A stretch of 52,232 nt of DNA from Sphingobacteriia bacterium (GTDB lineage: Bacteria > Bacteroidota > Bacteroidia > Bacteroidales > 4484-276), in NCBI GenBank assembly GCA_009930115.1, contig RZYY01000004.1, positions 1-52,232 of the forward strand, in the 5' to 3' direction. Shown piece after piece: positions 18,005 to 25,405 of the stretch (its first letter is position 1; each line of letters begins with the position of its first letter). The translations under genes and the position numbers were made by a program. The notes under the pieces are model-generated. The model was given only the letters and a program-made list of their open reading frames with translations. It was not told the origin of the DNA and did not search any database.

Positions 18005-18644
18005 ATATAATTTTATTTCCATCGAAGGCAACATAGGCGCTGGTAAAACTACACTGGCTACACGAATTGCCAACGACTACAATGCTAAACTCATACTGGA
18101 ACAATTTGAAGACAATTCCTTCCTGCCCAAGTTTTATCTTGATCACGAAAAATATGCTTTCCCGCTTGAGCTTTCATTTTTGGCCGAACGATTTGAGCAA
18201 TTGAAAAAGGAACTTACCCATCGCGATCTTTTTACCGATTTTACTATTTCTGATTATTTTATACACAAATCCTTCATTTTTGCCCGAAAAAATCTACCTG
18301 ATGACACTTTTTCGCTTTACAAAAAACTTTTCGAAATAATCAGTGAAACCCTTCCCAAACCCGACCTGCTTGTTTATCTTTATTTGGATATTAAGCATTT
18401 GTTGAGGAATATTCAATCCCGCGGTCGAAGTTATGAACAAAACATAGAGGCTGAGTATCTGGAAAAAATTCAGCACAGTTATCTTGATTTCATAAAAAAA
18501 CAAACCAGCATGCGGATTCTGATTGTTGACACCAACAATATGGATTTTGTTCACAATGAGGAAGATTACAAATTGATAATAAAACTAATCTCACAAAAAT
18601 ACCCTGTTGGAATTACGCTGATTAATCCCGGGCAGGAAGATTAA
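17991..18644 (+). CDS. Deoxynucleoside kinase (deoxyadenosine/deoxyguanosine kinase type)
   Basis: A 217-residue salvage kinase that phosphorylates deoxynucleosides using ATP. The P-loop IEGNIGAGKTT lies at residues 11-21. The substrate-binding segment is LILEQFEDNSFLPKFY (Glu of the EQF/EPW motif). The DRS/ERS-like middle motif is replaced by FTDFTISDYFIHKSFIFA, as in Bacteroidota dNK proteins. The lid motif is RNIQSRGRSYEQ. The folK-dNK pair with overlap is common in Bacteroidota. Which base it prefers cannot be told from the sequence. Confidence 0.9.
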   Translation: MKLSEYNFISIEGNIGAGKTTLATRIANDYNAKLILEQFEDNSFLPKFYLDHEKYAFPLELSFLAERFEQLKKELTHRDLFTDFTISDYFIHKSFIFARKNLPDDTFSLYKKLFEIISETLPKPDLLVYLYLDIKHLLRNIQSRGRSYEQNIEAEYLEKIQHSYLDFIKKQTSMRILIVDTNNMDFVHNEEDYKLIIKLISQKYPVGITLINPGQED

Positions 18645-18704
18645 ACCATGAAAAACATATTTTCGCCCACTGTAATCAAAAACGATTATTTGCGTTCATT
18701 TCTG

Positions 18705-19472
18705 ATGAAATTTCAATGTTTATCAATCTTTCTGCTGATTTTCATCTTTGCTGGAAATCCTGAAGCAAAAACGCAAACACCGGAGAAAAAAACGGAAACC
18801 GAGCGTTTATCGCTTGTTTATCCATCGATCGCTTTTCAACTTCCGGGAGGTAACATGGCCGACCGCTTTGGCCCAAGTTCGGCAGTGGGTGGAGGTTACA
18901 TTTTTAAAACCAAAAACAATTGGCTGTTAAATGCAGATTTCAGCTATATTTTCGGGAACAAAATCAACGAGGATAGCCTGATCCAAAACCTGCTGACTGA
19001 GGATGGATTTGTCATTAGCGACGAAGGCCAGATTGCTGATGTTAGTTTTTTCGAGCGTGGATTTTATTCCACAATCAGAATTGGAAAAATTATTCCGATA
19101 TTTGGTTCAAATCATAATTCAGGATTGATGATCAATGCCGGCGCAGGATTTTTACAGCATAAAATTTACATTAAAGTAGAAGAAAACAATACTGCTGCCC
19201 TTCGCAATGATTACATCAAAGGATACGACAGACTTACCAACGGCTTCAGCACCACAGAGTTTATCGGTTATATGCACATGGGCAAATCAAGGCTTGCAAA
19301 CTTTTTTGCGGGTTTTGAATTTGTACAGGCCTGGACAGAAAACCGCCGATCGATGAACTTCGACACAATGCAGCGCGACCGCACACAACGACTCGATTTG
19401 CTCTTTGGTTTAAAAGCTGGTTGGATCATTCCCTTCAGAAAACGAATGGCCGATGATTTCTTTTATTATTGA
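18705..19472 (+). CDS. Putative outer-membrane beta-barrel protein, unknown function
   Basis: A Bacteroidota-type exported protein of unknown role. The ATG at 18705 is preferred because it gives a standard signal peptide, MKFQCLSIFLLIFIFAG, ending near EAKTQ. A start at 18648, three bases after the kinase stop, is possible but adds 19 residues before it. The mature part alternates polar and aromatic residues in strand-like stretches (SAVGGGYIFKTKNNWLLNADFSYIFGN, STIRIGKIIPIFG, LMINAGAGFLQHKIYIKV, FFAGFEFVQAW). It ends in aromatic DDFFYY, typical of outer-membrane barrels. It lies between the kinase and waaA on one strand, so it may belong to an envelope operon. Confidence 0.65.
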   Translation: MKFQCLSIFLLIFIFAGNPEAKTQTPEKKTETERLSLVYPSIAFQLPGGNMADRFGPSSAVGGGYIFKTKNNWLLNADFSYIFGNKINEDSLIQNLLTEDGFVISDEGQIADVSFFERGFYSTIRIGKIIPIFGSNHNSGLMINAGAGFLQHKIYIKVEENNTAALRNDYIKGYDRLTNGFSTTEFIGYMHMGKSRLANFFAGFEFVQAWTENRRSMNFDTMQRDRTQRLDLLFGLKAGWIIPFRKRMADDFFYY

Positions 19473-19542
19473 TTTTTCTGTCCGGATTTTAACTTAAAAA
19501 GTTTAATAAAAACTGCAACAATAGATTTAACAATTTTCGACA

Positions 19543-20787
19543 GTGTATTTTTTTTATAATCTGTTCATTCATCTCTATCAGGTACTTATCAAGATCAGCA
19601 GCTTGTTCAAACCAAAAGCCAGGCTGTGGTGCATAGGGCGCAGAGATATTTTTTATCACCTCAGCCGAACGATTCAAAAAGACCAACCAATTGTTTGGTT
19701 TCATTGTGCTTCTCTTGGTGAATTCGAACAGGGACGTCCGGTGATCGAAGCTTTCAGGAAACAATTTCCTGACATACGCATTTTACTTACTTTTTTTTCT
19801 CCCTCAGGTTATGAAATCAGAAAGAATTATCCTGGTGCCGACTACATTTTTTATCTGCCTGCCGACACCGGAAAAAATGCATCCCGGTTTATCCGTCTTG
19901 TCAAACCATCGCTGGCAGTGTTTATAAAATATGAATACTGGTTCAATTACATGCGGGTCTTGAAATCCGAAAATATCCCCCTGGTTTATATTTCAGCCAT
20001 ATTCAGACCAGGACAAAGGTTTTTCAGGCCATGGGGTAAATGGCAGCTCAGCCGGTTAAAAACAGTAAGTCACTTTTTTGTCCAAAATGATGAGTCAGCA
20101 CAACTTCTGAAAAAAGCAGGAATTAATCAGGTAACTGTGAGTGGAGATACCCGGTTCGACAGGGTATTAAGCATTTCAAAACTAAAAAAGGATTTCCCGT
20201 TAATCGCAAGATTTTGTGAAAATAACCCGATTTTGCTTGCCGGAAGCACCTGGCCTCCGGATGAGGAACTTATTATCAGCCTGGCCAACGAAAAAATGAC
20301 AGACCTCAAAGTCATCTTTGCCCCTCACGAAGTGCATCCTGAAAGAATCAAATCGTTGATAAAAAAAATCAAATTATCGTCTCTGAAATTCTCAGAAGCC
20401 AGTCCGGAAAATATTTTACAGGCTCAGGTGCTCATCATTGACAGCATCGGCATCCTGTCTCACCTTTATCAATATGCTACGATTGCCTATATCGGCGGTG
20501 GTTTTGGTACTGGCATTCACAATATTCTCGAAGCTGCCACATTTGGGAAACCTGTTATCTTTGGTCCCAACTACCATAAATTTCAGGAAGCAGTGGATCT
20601 TGTAAACCTTGGCGGAGCTTTCAGTATACGCACTGAGACCGAACTTCATCAATTAATTAAACACTTGCTTACCAATAAAATTCAATTGCAAAAATCTTCG
20701 GAAACTGCAAGCCGATATGTATCTGAAAAAGGTGGTGCAACCGATATCATCCTCACTTTTCTTGCAAAATACTTTCCTGAACACTGA
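19543..20787 (+). CDS. waaA: 3-deoxy-D-manno-octulosonic acid (Kdo) transferase
   Basis: WaaA (KdtA) attaches Kdo to lipid A precursors at the cytoplasmic face of the inner membrane. The 414-residue protein starts from GTG with the membrane-associating MYFFYNLFIHLYQVLIKISSLF. Conserved GT30 segments include WFHCASLGEFEQGRPVIEAFR (with the catalytic Glu of the GE motif), LTFFSPSGYEIRKNY, FIKYEYWFNYM, VSGDTRFDRVL, LAGSTWPPDEELI, FAPHEVHPERI and the C-terminal GGGFGTGIHNILEAATFGKPVIFGP. The number of Kdo units added cannot be deduced. It implies that the organism makes lipopolysaccharide or lipooligosaccharide. Confidence 0.94.
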   Translation: MYFFYNLFIHLYQVLIKISSLFKPKARLWCIGRRDIFYHLSRTIQKDQPIVWFHCASLGEFEQGRPVIEAFRKQFPDIRILLTFFSPSGYEIRKNYPGADYIFYLPADTGKNASRFIRLVKPSLAVFIKYEYWFNYMRVLKSENIPLVYISAIFRPGQRFFRPWGKWQLSRLKTVSHFFVQNDESAQLLKKAGINQVTVSGDTRFDRVLSISKLKKDFPLIARFCENNPILLAGSTWPPDEELIISLANEKMTDLKVIFAPHEVHPERIKSLIKKIKLSSLKFSEASPENILQAQVLIIDSIGILSHLYQYATIAYIGGGFGTGIHNILEAATFGKPVIFGPNYHKFQEAVDLVNLGGAFSIRTETELHQLIKHLLTNKIQLQKSSETASRYVSEKGGATDIILTFLAKYFPEH

Positions 20788-20881
20788 CTGATTAATCGCC
20801 TTTTTTCAATCTGATTCAGCTCCGAATCATCGTACTTGGCAATCACGTTTCAAAACCAATCGTCTGTTTTTATCCTTTTTC

Positions 20882-20889
20882 TAATTTTG
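20882..20889 (+). promoter_or_regulatory. -7 promoter box of mutS2
   Basis: TAATTTTG fits TAnnTTTG exactly and ends 14 bp before the GTG start of mutS2. The predicted transcript is nearly leaderless. It lies 95 bp after the waaA stop. Confidence 0.5.
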
Positions 20890-20903
20890 CCAAAAATTCG
20901 ACT

Positions 20904-23336
20904 GTGATTTTCCCGAATAATTTTGAAGCAAAAATAGGATTTGACTATATCCGTCAATTGTTGGAAGGATATTGCCTCAGCGAAATGGGGAGGGCGTTTG
21001 CTGCCAGCATTCGCTTTGATGTAAACTTTTCCCAGATCGAAAAAAAAGTAGCCCAAACTGCTGAATTTCTTCAGCTCCTGAACAATGAAAATCCTTTCCC
21101 GTCACAAAACTATTTCAACCTGATTCCCGAGTTGCAGCGTATCAAGCTTCCAGGGTCTTACATTATTCAGGAACAGCTTTTTGATTTGAAGAGCTCACTT
21201 GAAACACTCAACGATGTGATTGCCTTTATTCAAAAACTTGATAATGAAAGATTTCCATTGCTTAAACTGTTGTGCGAAAGTAAACATACCGACCGCAGTA
21301 TCTTAAATGAAATAGAGCGAATCATTGATGATAAAGGAAATATCAAAGATCGGGCATCAGACAAACTGCATGAGATCAGAGTAAGGCTCGTGAAGCTTTC
21401 AGGCGAAATTGACCGCGCTGTTCGCAAGGTGATGCTCCAAGCCCGCAAAAACGGATGGATTAATCCAAATGATGATGTGACCATCCGAAATGGCCGCCTT
21501 GTTATACCAATCCCTGCTACCAACAAAAGAAAGATCAGGGGTTTTATTCAGGATGAATCTTCGACCGGACAGACTGTTTACATTGAGCCTGCTGAAGCTT
21601 TGGAAGCAAACAATGAAATTCTGGAATTGCAAAACGCCGAAAAACGTGAGATTGTTCGCATTCTCACAGTCTTCACCGAAAAGATAAGAGATCGTGCTGA
21701 TGATCTGATTGAAGAATTTCGTTTCCTTGGCCTCATTGATTTCATCAGGGCAAAGTCCATACTTGCATTGCAAATCAAGGCAATAAAACCCGTAATGAAG
21801 GATCAACCACACCTTGGTTGGAAGCGTGCCGTTCATCCATTGCTCTTTCTGGCCCATCAAAAACAAAAAAAACATGTTGAACCGCTTGACATTATTTTAA
21901 ATGACGAAAATCGTATTCTGGTAATTTCAGGACCGAATGCCGGAGGAAAATCAGTATGTCTTAAAACTGTCGGATTACTGCAATACATGCTTCAATGCGG
22001 GTTACCCGTTCCAATGGAGGAAAGTTCGGAAACCGGAATTTTTAAAGATATTTTTCTGGATATCGGAGACGAACAATCCATCGAAGATGACCTGAGCACT
22101 TATACATCGCACTTGCGCAACATGAAACTGCTGGCATTGAAAGCCAATAAAAAAAGCCTCTTTCTTATTGATGAATTTGGAACAGGTACTGAACCTCAAC
22201 TGGGAGGGGCTATTGCTGAAGCCATACTGGAACATCTGAACCATAAAGAAGCTTTCGGGGTAGTTACTACCCATTATGGCAATCTGAAACAAATGGCCGG
22301 TAACACATCAGGCCTGATAAACGGAGCAATGCTTTTCGACACAAGGGAAATGCGCCCCCTCTTCAGGTTGCAAATGGGCAACCCGGGAAGTTCATTTGCA
22401 TTCGAAATTGCAAAAAAAACCGGATTCCCCTGGTACATTCTCCGAAATGCCGAAAAGAAAATCGGAAAAGTTCAGATTAAATTTGACCAGCAACTACAGC
22501 AACTCGAACTGGAAAAAAAAGAACTTCTTGAACAACAAAAACAGGTTACGCTGGCTGAAAGTAAATTTAAGGAGCTTGCTTCCAGATACCAGGAATTGTT
22601 GAACAAGCTTACCGAATCAAAGGAAAACATCCTCAAAGAAGCAAAATCAGAAGCATTAAGGATTATTGAAGAAAGCAACAGATTAGTAGAAAATACCATC
22701 AGACAAATCAAAGAAGCCCAGGCTGATAAAGAAAAAACCAGATTTATCCGGGAAAAAATGAAAACTGAAGCCAGTCAGATCATTCACTCAATAAAGTCTG
22801 ATGAACAAGATAAAATCAAAACTACCAGACAAAAACGGAATCCGGCAATTTCAAAAAAAGAAACAAACAGAATTTTTGTTGGTAACAGGGTACGTATTCC
22901 CCCTCAGCAATCAGTCGGTGAAGTAATCGAAATAGGAACAGACGAAGCAGTAATTAGTTTTGGAAGCATCATTATGAGGGTTCCCCTTCAGAAAATAGTG
23001 AATGTCGGGGAAGAAGAATTTTACCAAAAGGTGATGATACGACGAAGCAGTAAAAATGACATCATCAGCGACATCAATACCCGAATGGCCAATTTCAGCC
23101 TAACCCTCGATCTCAGGGGAAAACGAGGAGAGGAAGCAGCAGCAGAATTGAATAAATATATTGACGAGGCAATGTTGCTGAACATAAAGGAAGTTAAGAT
23201 CATTCACGGTAAAGGAGATGGCATCCTGCGAAAAATTGTCCGCGAGAATCTTAAATCAATTTCTGAAGTGGTTCATTATGAAGATGAACACATTGAAAGA
23301 GGGGGAAGCGGAGCAACAATTGTGCGGCTAAAATGA
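20904..23336 (+). CDS. mutS2: Endonuclease MutS2
   Basis: An 810-residue MutS paralogue that lacks the mismatch-recognition domain and carries a C-terminal Smr nuclease. Known roles in other bacteria are suppression of recombination and rescue of collided ribosomes. The core domain spans about 1-320. Walker A GPNAGGKS is at 343-350. Walker B FLIDEFGTGTEP is at about 418, followed by THYGNLKQMA. A long coiled coil (about 510-640) is rich in E, K and Q. The Smr domain lies at about 735-810 with LDLRGKRGEEA, the HGKGDGILR motif and the ending GGSGATIVRLK. The start is GTG, 14 bp after a -7 box. All ATPase motifs are intact. Confidence 0.95.
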   Translation: MIFPNNFEAKIGFDYIRQLLEGYCLSEMGRAFAASIRFDVNFSQIEKKVAQTAEFLQLLNNENPFPSQNYFNLIPELQRIKLPGSYIIQEQLFDLKSSLETLNDVIAFIQKLDNERFPLLKLLCESKHTDRSILNEIERIIDDKGNIKDRASDKLHEIRVRLVKLSGEIDRAVRKVMLQARKNGWINPNDDVTIRNGRLVIPIPATNKRKIRGFIQDESSTGQTVYIEPAEALEANNEILELQNAEKREIVRILTVFTEKIRDRADDLIEEFRFLGLIDFIRAKSILALQIKAIKPVMKDQPHLGWKRAVHPLLFLAHQKQKKHVEPLDIILNDENRILVISGPNAGGKSVCLKTVGLLQYMLQCGLPVPMEESSETGIFKDIFLDIGDEQSIEDDLSTYTSHLRNMKLLALKANKKSLFLIDEFGTGTEPQLGGAIAEAILEHLNHKEAFGVVTTHYGNLKQMAGNTSGLINGAMLFDTREMRPLFRLQMGNPGSSFAFEIAKKTGFPWYILRNAEKKIGKVQIKFDQQLQQLELEKKELLEQQKQVTLAESKFKELASRYQELLNKLTESKENILKEAKSEALRIIEESNRLVENTIRQIKEAQADKEKTRFIREKMKTEASQIIHSIKSDEQDKIKTTRQKRNPAISKKETNRIFVGNRVRIPPQQSVGEVIEIGTDEAVISFGSIIMRVPLQKIVNVGEEEFYQKVMIRRSSKNDIISDINTRMANFSLTLDLRGKRGEEAAAELNKYIDEAMLLNIKEVKIIHGKGDGILRKIVRENLKSISEVVHYEDEHIERGGSGATIVRLK

Positions 23337-23388
23337 TTTATTCCCGACTCTTTGTTAAACAACTTTTCTTTTTATCTGTTAATCCGGG

Positions 23389-23754
23389 ATGATGAAAAAC
23401 AAAATTGTACAACTAAATTATCCCGACTTTGATTCCTTTATTAAGGAAAATTCCGTTTTGATTGATTTTTGGGCTGAATGGTGCTATCCCTGTAAAGCAC
23501 AGCATCAAATGCTTGAAGAGATCAGCCTTCAGTTTGATCACCTTTTATCATTTGCTACTGTGAATGTTGATGATAACAAAGCTATAGCTTCTAAATACGA
23601 AGTCAGTAATTTGCCATCTCTTCTTCTTTTCATCAACGGAAAAGAAGTTCGCCGCTTTATCGGTTTGCAAAACAAAGATTTTCTTAGCAGCCAGATTGAC
23701 CGGTATTTAAACAAAAAAAATCATAAGTATGACTCAGCCTACATTGGAGAATAA
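23389..23754 (+). CDS. Thioredoxin-like protein with CYPC active site
   Basis: A 121-residue thioredoxin-fold protein with no signal peptide, so cytoplasmic. The redox motif is WAEWCYPCKAQ at about residues 32-42. The CYPC dipeptide differs from the classical CGPC and would be expected to shift redox potential. The cis-proline loop SNLPSLLLF and the KEVRRFIG segment are present. A second, classical thioredoxin lies at 42317, so this one is likely specialised. Its 3' end overlaps the next gene by 26 bp, which suggests that the small membrane protein is its partner. Confidence 0.88.
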   Translation: MMKNKIVQLNYPDFDSFIKENSVLIDFWAEWCYPCKAQHQMLEEISLQFDHLLSFATVNVDDNKAIASKYEVSNLPSLLLFINGKEVRRFIGLQNKDFLSSQIDRYLNKKNHKYDSAYIGE

Positions 23755-23986
23755 GAGCAATCGCTGGAAATCGGGTATTTTTAAATTCATTCCTTTACCC
23801 ACTATGATCGGCATCCTGGCAGGTGCTATTGGCGGATATATTTATTATAAACAGGTAGTCTGTGTTTCGGGGGGATGTCCGCTCACTTCCAATCCTTTTA
23901 TCACCATTATCTGGGGAGGACTGGTCGGGTATCTGATTTCTGATATGTTTAAAAAACGCAAAACCTCCAAACCTACTGAAAAATAG
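23729..23986 (+). CDS. Small membrane protein (DUF6132-like)
   Basis: An 85-residue protein with two hydrophobic segments (about 22-42, IGILAGAIGGYIYYK, and 55-72, FITIIWGGLVGYLISDMF). They flank a loop with two cysteines in VVCVSGGCPLTSNP, and the C-terminus is basic. This pattern fits the DUF6132 family of small Bacteroidota membrane proteins. Two conserved cysteines in the loop and overlap with a CYPC thioredoxin point to a thiol or sulfur function. That is inference. Confidence 0.75.
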   Translation: MTQPTLENKSNRWKSGIFKFIPLPTMIGILAGAIGGYIYYKQVVCVSGGCPLTSNPFITIIWGGLVGYLISDMFKKRKTSKPTEK

Positions 23987-24117
23987 CATTTTAATCAAGA
24001 AAAACTATCATCCCTTCTCAACCTTACTACCTTACAAAATTTCAGCACTCTGTTGATTTTCTGTGTTTTTCTCTTTTAGTTTTTATTTAGTTTCTGTAAT
24101 CAACTCAAAAAGGAGAA

Positions 24118-25134
24118 TCAAAGCTCATTTTCCTGATTTTCAGTTACCTGTCGTTTTGCAAACTTTTGCAGTGAAGGTGGTATTTGATCAAAAAAAGGCG
24201 AATAAGATGGAACGACAGAAGGCTGTCCTGAATCTTCAAGTATTTTCATCCCTTTATTACTGTCAAGCATAAACACAAGATAATTTTCAGCCAAGTGTCT
24301 TTTTTTTGATTTCTTTGGTATAGTCAGTCCGTAAACCATGCTTTTGCCTTTTTCAACGATACTGGTTCCTGGTTTGGCACCCAGTGTTTCAGTACTAACC
24401 CCGGCATACCAATTTTCCATCAACGGATTACCCTGGTTCAACTCGGCAGGAAGTTGTACATAGGACAAATGGTGCTGTTGGGCAACACTGCGGTAAAGAA
24501 AAATATAATCAACGTGTCCGCTTTCGAGAAGCGCAATCAGATCAGTTTCTTTAGGTCGAATATTATCAAGATTTTTCTGTAAGAGCATTTCAGCTAACCC
24601 TTCTTTCTTATAAAACAGCTCAGCCAGTTTTGCCGTAAACACAGTCCTAACGCCGCAAGGGTCATGATCAGGATTGCTGCGTGCAAGGTGCACATCAGGA
24701 TGGAGCATAATTTCGTACCAGTTTTGCTGATTGATTTTGTCGGCAAATTTTGATTTCTCTGTGTAAACAATAGCCATTTCGTTGGCAGCAAATTTAATAT
24801 ACCATTCAGCATGATCCGGAATGAGCATTTGTTCGATTACCGAATAATCCGCCGAAAGATAGATATCGCATGGGGTTTCAATTTCCATAATTCTTCTTGC
24901 TCCTGCTTTACTTCCCCAAGCTTCTGACAAAATGGTAACATCCGGGTATTCTTTTTGAAAAGCCTGCGAAATCATTTTTACCGGATAGGTAAGACTGCCG
25001 GCATGAATAATATGAAGCGTCTGCTGATGCTGATCCGTCCTATCCTGATTTCTAATACATCCCGTTGTTATGATCAACATCCACAACACGAAACCTATAG
25101 TATAGAAAAATTTTAGTTGATAAACTTTCTTCAT
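24118..25134 (-). CDS. wtpA: Tungstate/molybdate-binding lipoprotein (WtpA-like)
   Basis: A 338-residue substrate-binding protein. The signal peptide ends in a lipobox with Cys26 (IITTGC). The mature part begins LHIIHAGSLTYPVKMISQAFQKEYPDVTI. It continues with EAWGSKAGARRIMEIETPCDIYLSADYSVIEQML and ANEMAIVYTEKSK, then a domain with RSNPDHDPCGVRT and VDYIFLYRSVAQQHHLSYVQLP. These segments match WtpA, the tungstate/molybdate-binding protein of archaeal and bacterial ABC importers. No permease or ATPase gene is adjacent, so either those are elsewhere or the protein works mainly with the TonB receptor upstream. A MITE ends 23 bp before the start codon. The product is expected in the periplasm, anchored to a membrane. 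Confidence 0.87.
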   Translation of the reverse strand: MKKVYQLKFFYTIGFVLWMLIITTGCIRNQDRTDQHQQTLHIIHAGSLTYPVKMISQAFQKEYPDVTILSEAWGSKAGARRIMEIETPCDIYLSADYSVIEQMLIPDHAEWYIKFAANEMAIVYTEKSKFADKINQQNWYEIMLHPDVHLARSNPDHDPCGVRTVFTAKLAELFYKKEGLAEMLLQKNLDNIRPKETDLIALLESGHVDYIFLYRSVAQQHHLSYVQLPAELNQGNPLMENWYAGVSTETLGAKPGTSIVEKGKSMVYGLTIPKKSKKRHLAENYLVFMLDSNKGMKILEDSGQPSVVPSYSPFFDQIPPSLQKFAKRQVTENQENEL

Positions 25135-25156
25135 TGTTCATTTATTCATTTAAAAA

Positions 25157-25279
25157 CACTATTGACCGATAAAATTCAAAAAGGGTAGAAAAATGTGGAG
25201 GGGATTCCTCTCCGCCAGCCGGCGGTTCAGAATCTCATGCTCATTTTTAATTGCTTTCATTTTTAATCGGACAATAGTG
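25157..25279. mobile_element. MITE-like element, copy B (123 bp)
   Basis: Terminal inverted repeats are CACTATTGACCG (25157-25168) and CGGACAATAGTG (25268-25279), 11 of 12 matching; the match continues imperfectly inward (GATAAAA against GATTAAAA). A perfect 9-bp direct repeat, ATTTAAAAA, flanks it at 25148-25156 and 25280-25288. The interior hairpin is degenerate (GGATTCC...GAATC around 25201-25237). The right 50 bp differ from copy A at only about three positions. It is non-coding and sits just upstream of wtpA. Confidence 0.82.
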
Positions 25280-25289
25280 ATTTAAAAAC

Positions 25290-25340
25290 AAAAGTCCGGA
25301 ATGCAAACTTAGAATAAAACAGATGAATTCGCGGACTTTT
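25290..25340 (-). terminator. Candidate terminator after the TonB receptor gene
   Basis: Read on the minus strand, AAAAGTCCG pairs perfectly with CGGACTTTT (plus coordinates 25332-25340 and 25290-25298) and is followed by GTTTTT. It lies 65 bp after the receptor stop codon. The loop of 33 bases is long, so confidence is limited. Confidence 0.4.
25304..25311 (-). promoter_or_regulatory. Candidate -7 promoter box for wtpA
   Basis: On the minus strand this reads TAAGTTTG, an exact TAnnTTTG match. It is 170 bp before wtpA, and the MITE lies between them, so a transcript from here would carry the whole element in its leader. It also lies inside the loop of the candidate terminator. Confidence 0.35.
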
Positions 25341-25405
25341 TTAGATGAGAAAAATACTTACAGCTTTAAAACTTTCACCCTGCCTGGTGTTTTTCAGCAA
25401 GCAGA

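Noticed and set aside
21399-21875. Minus-strand 158-codon frame inside mutS2
   Set aside because: It is antisense to conserved MutS2 sequence and has no recognisable domain.
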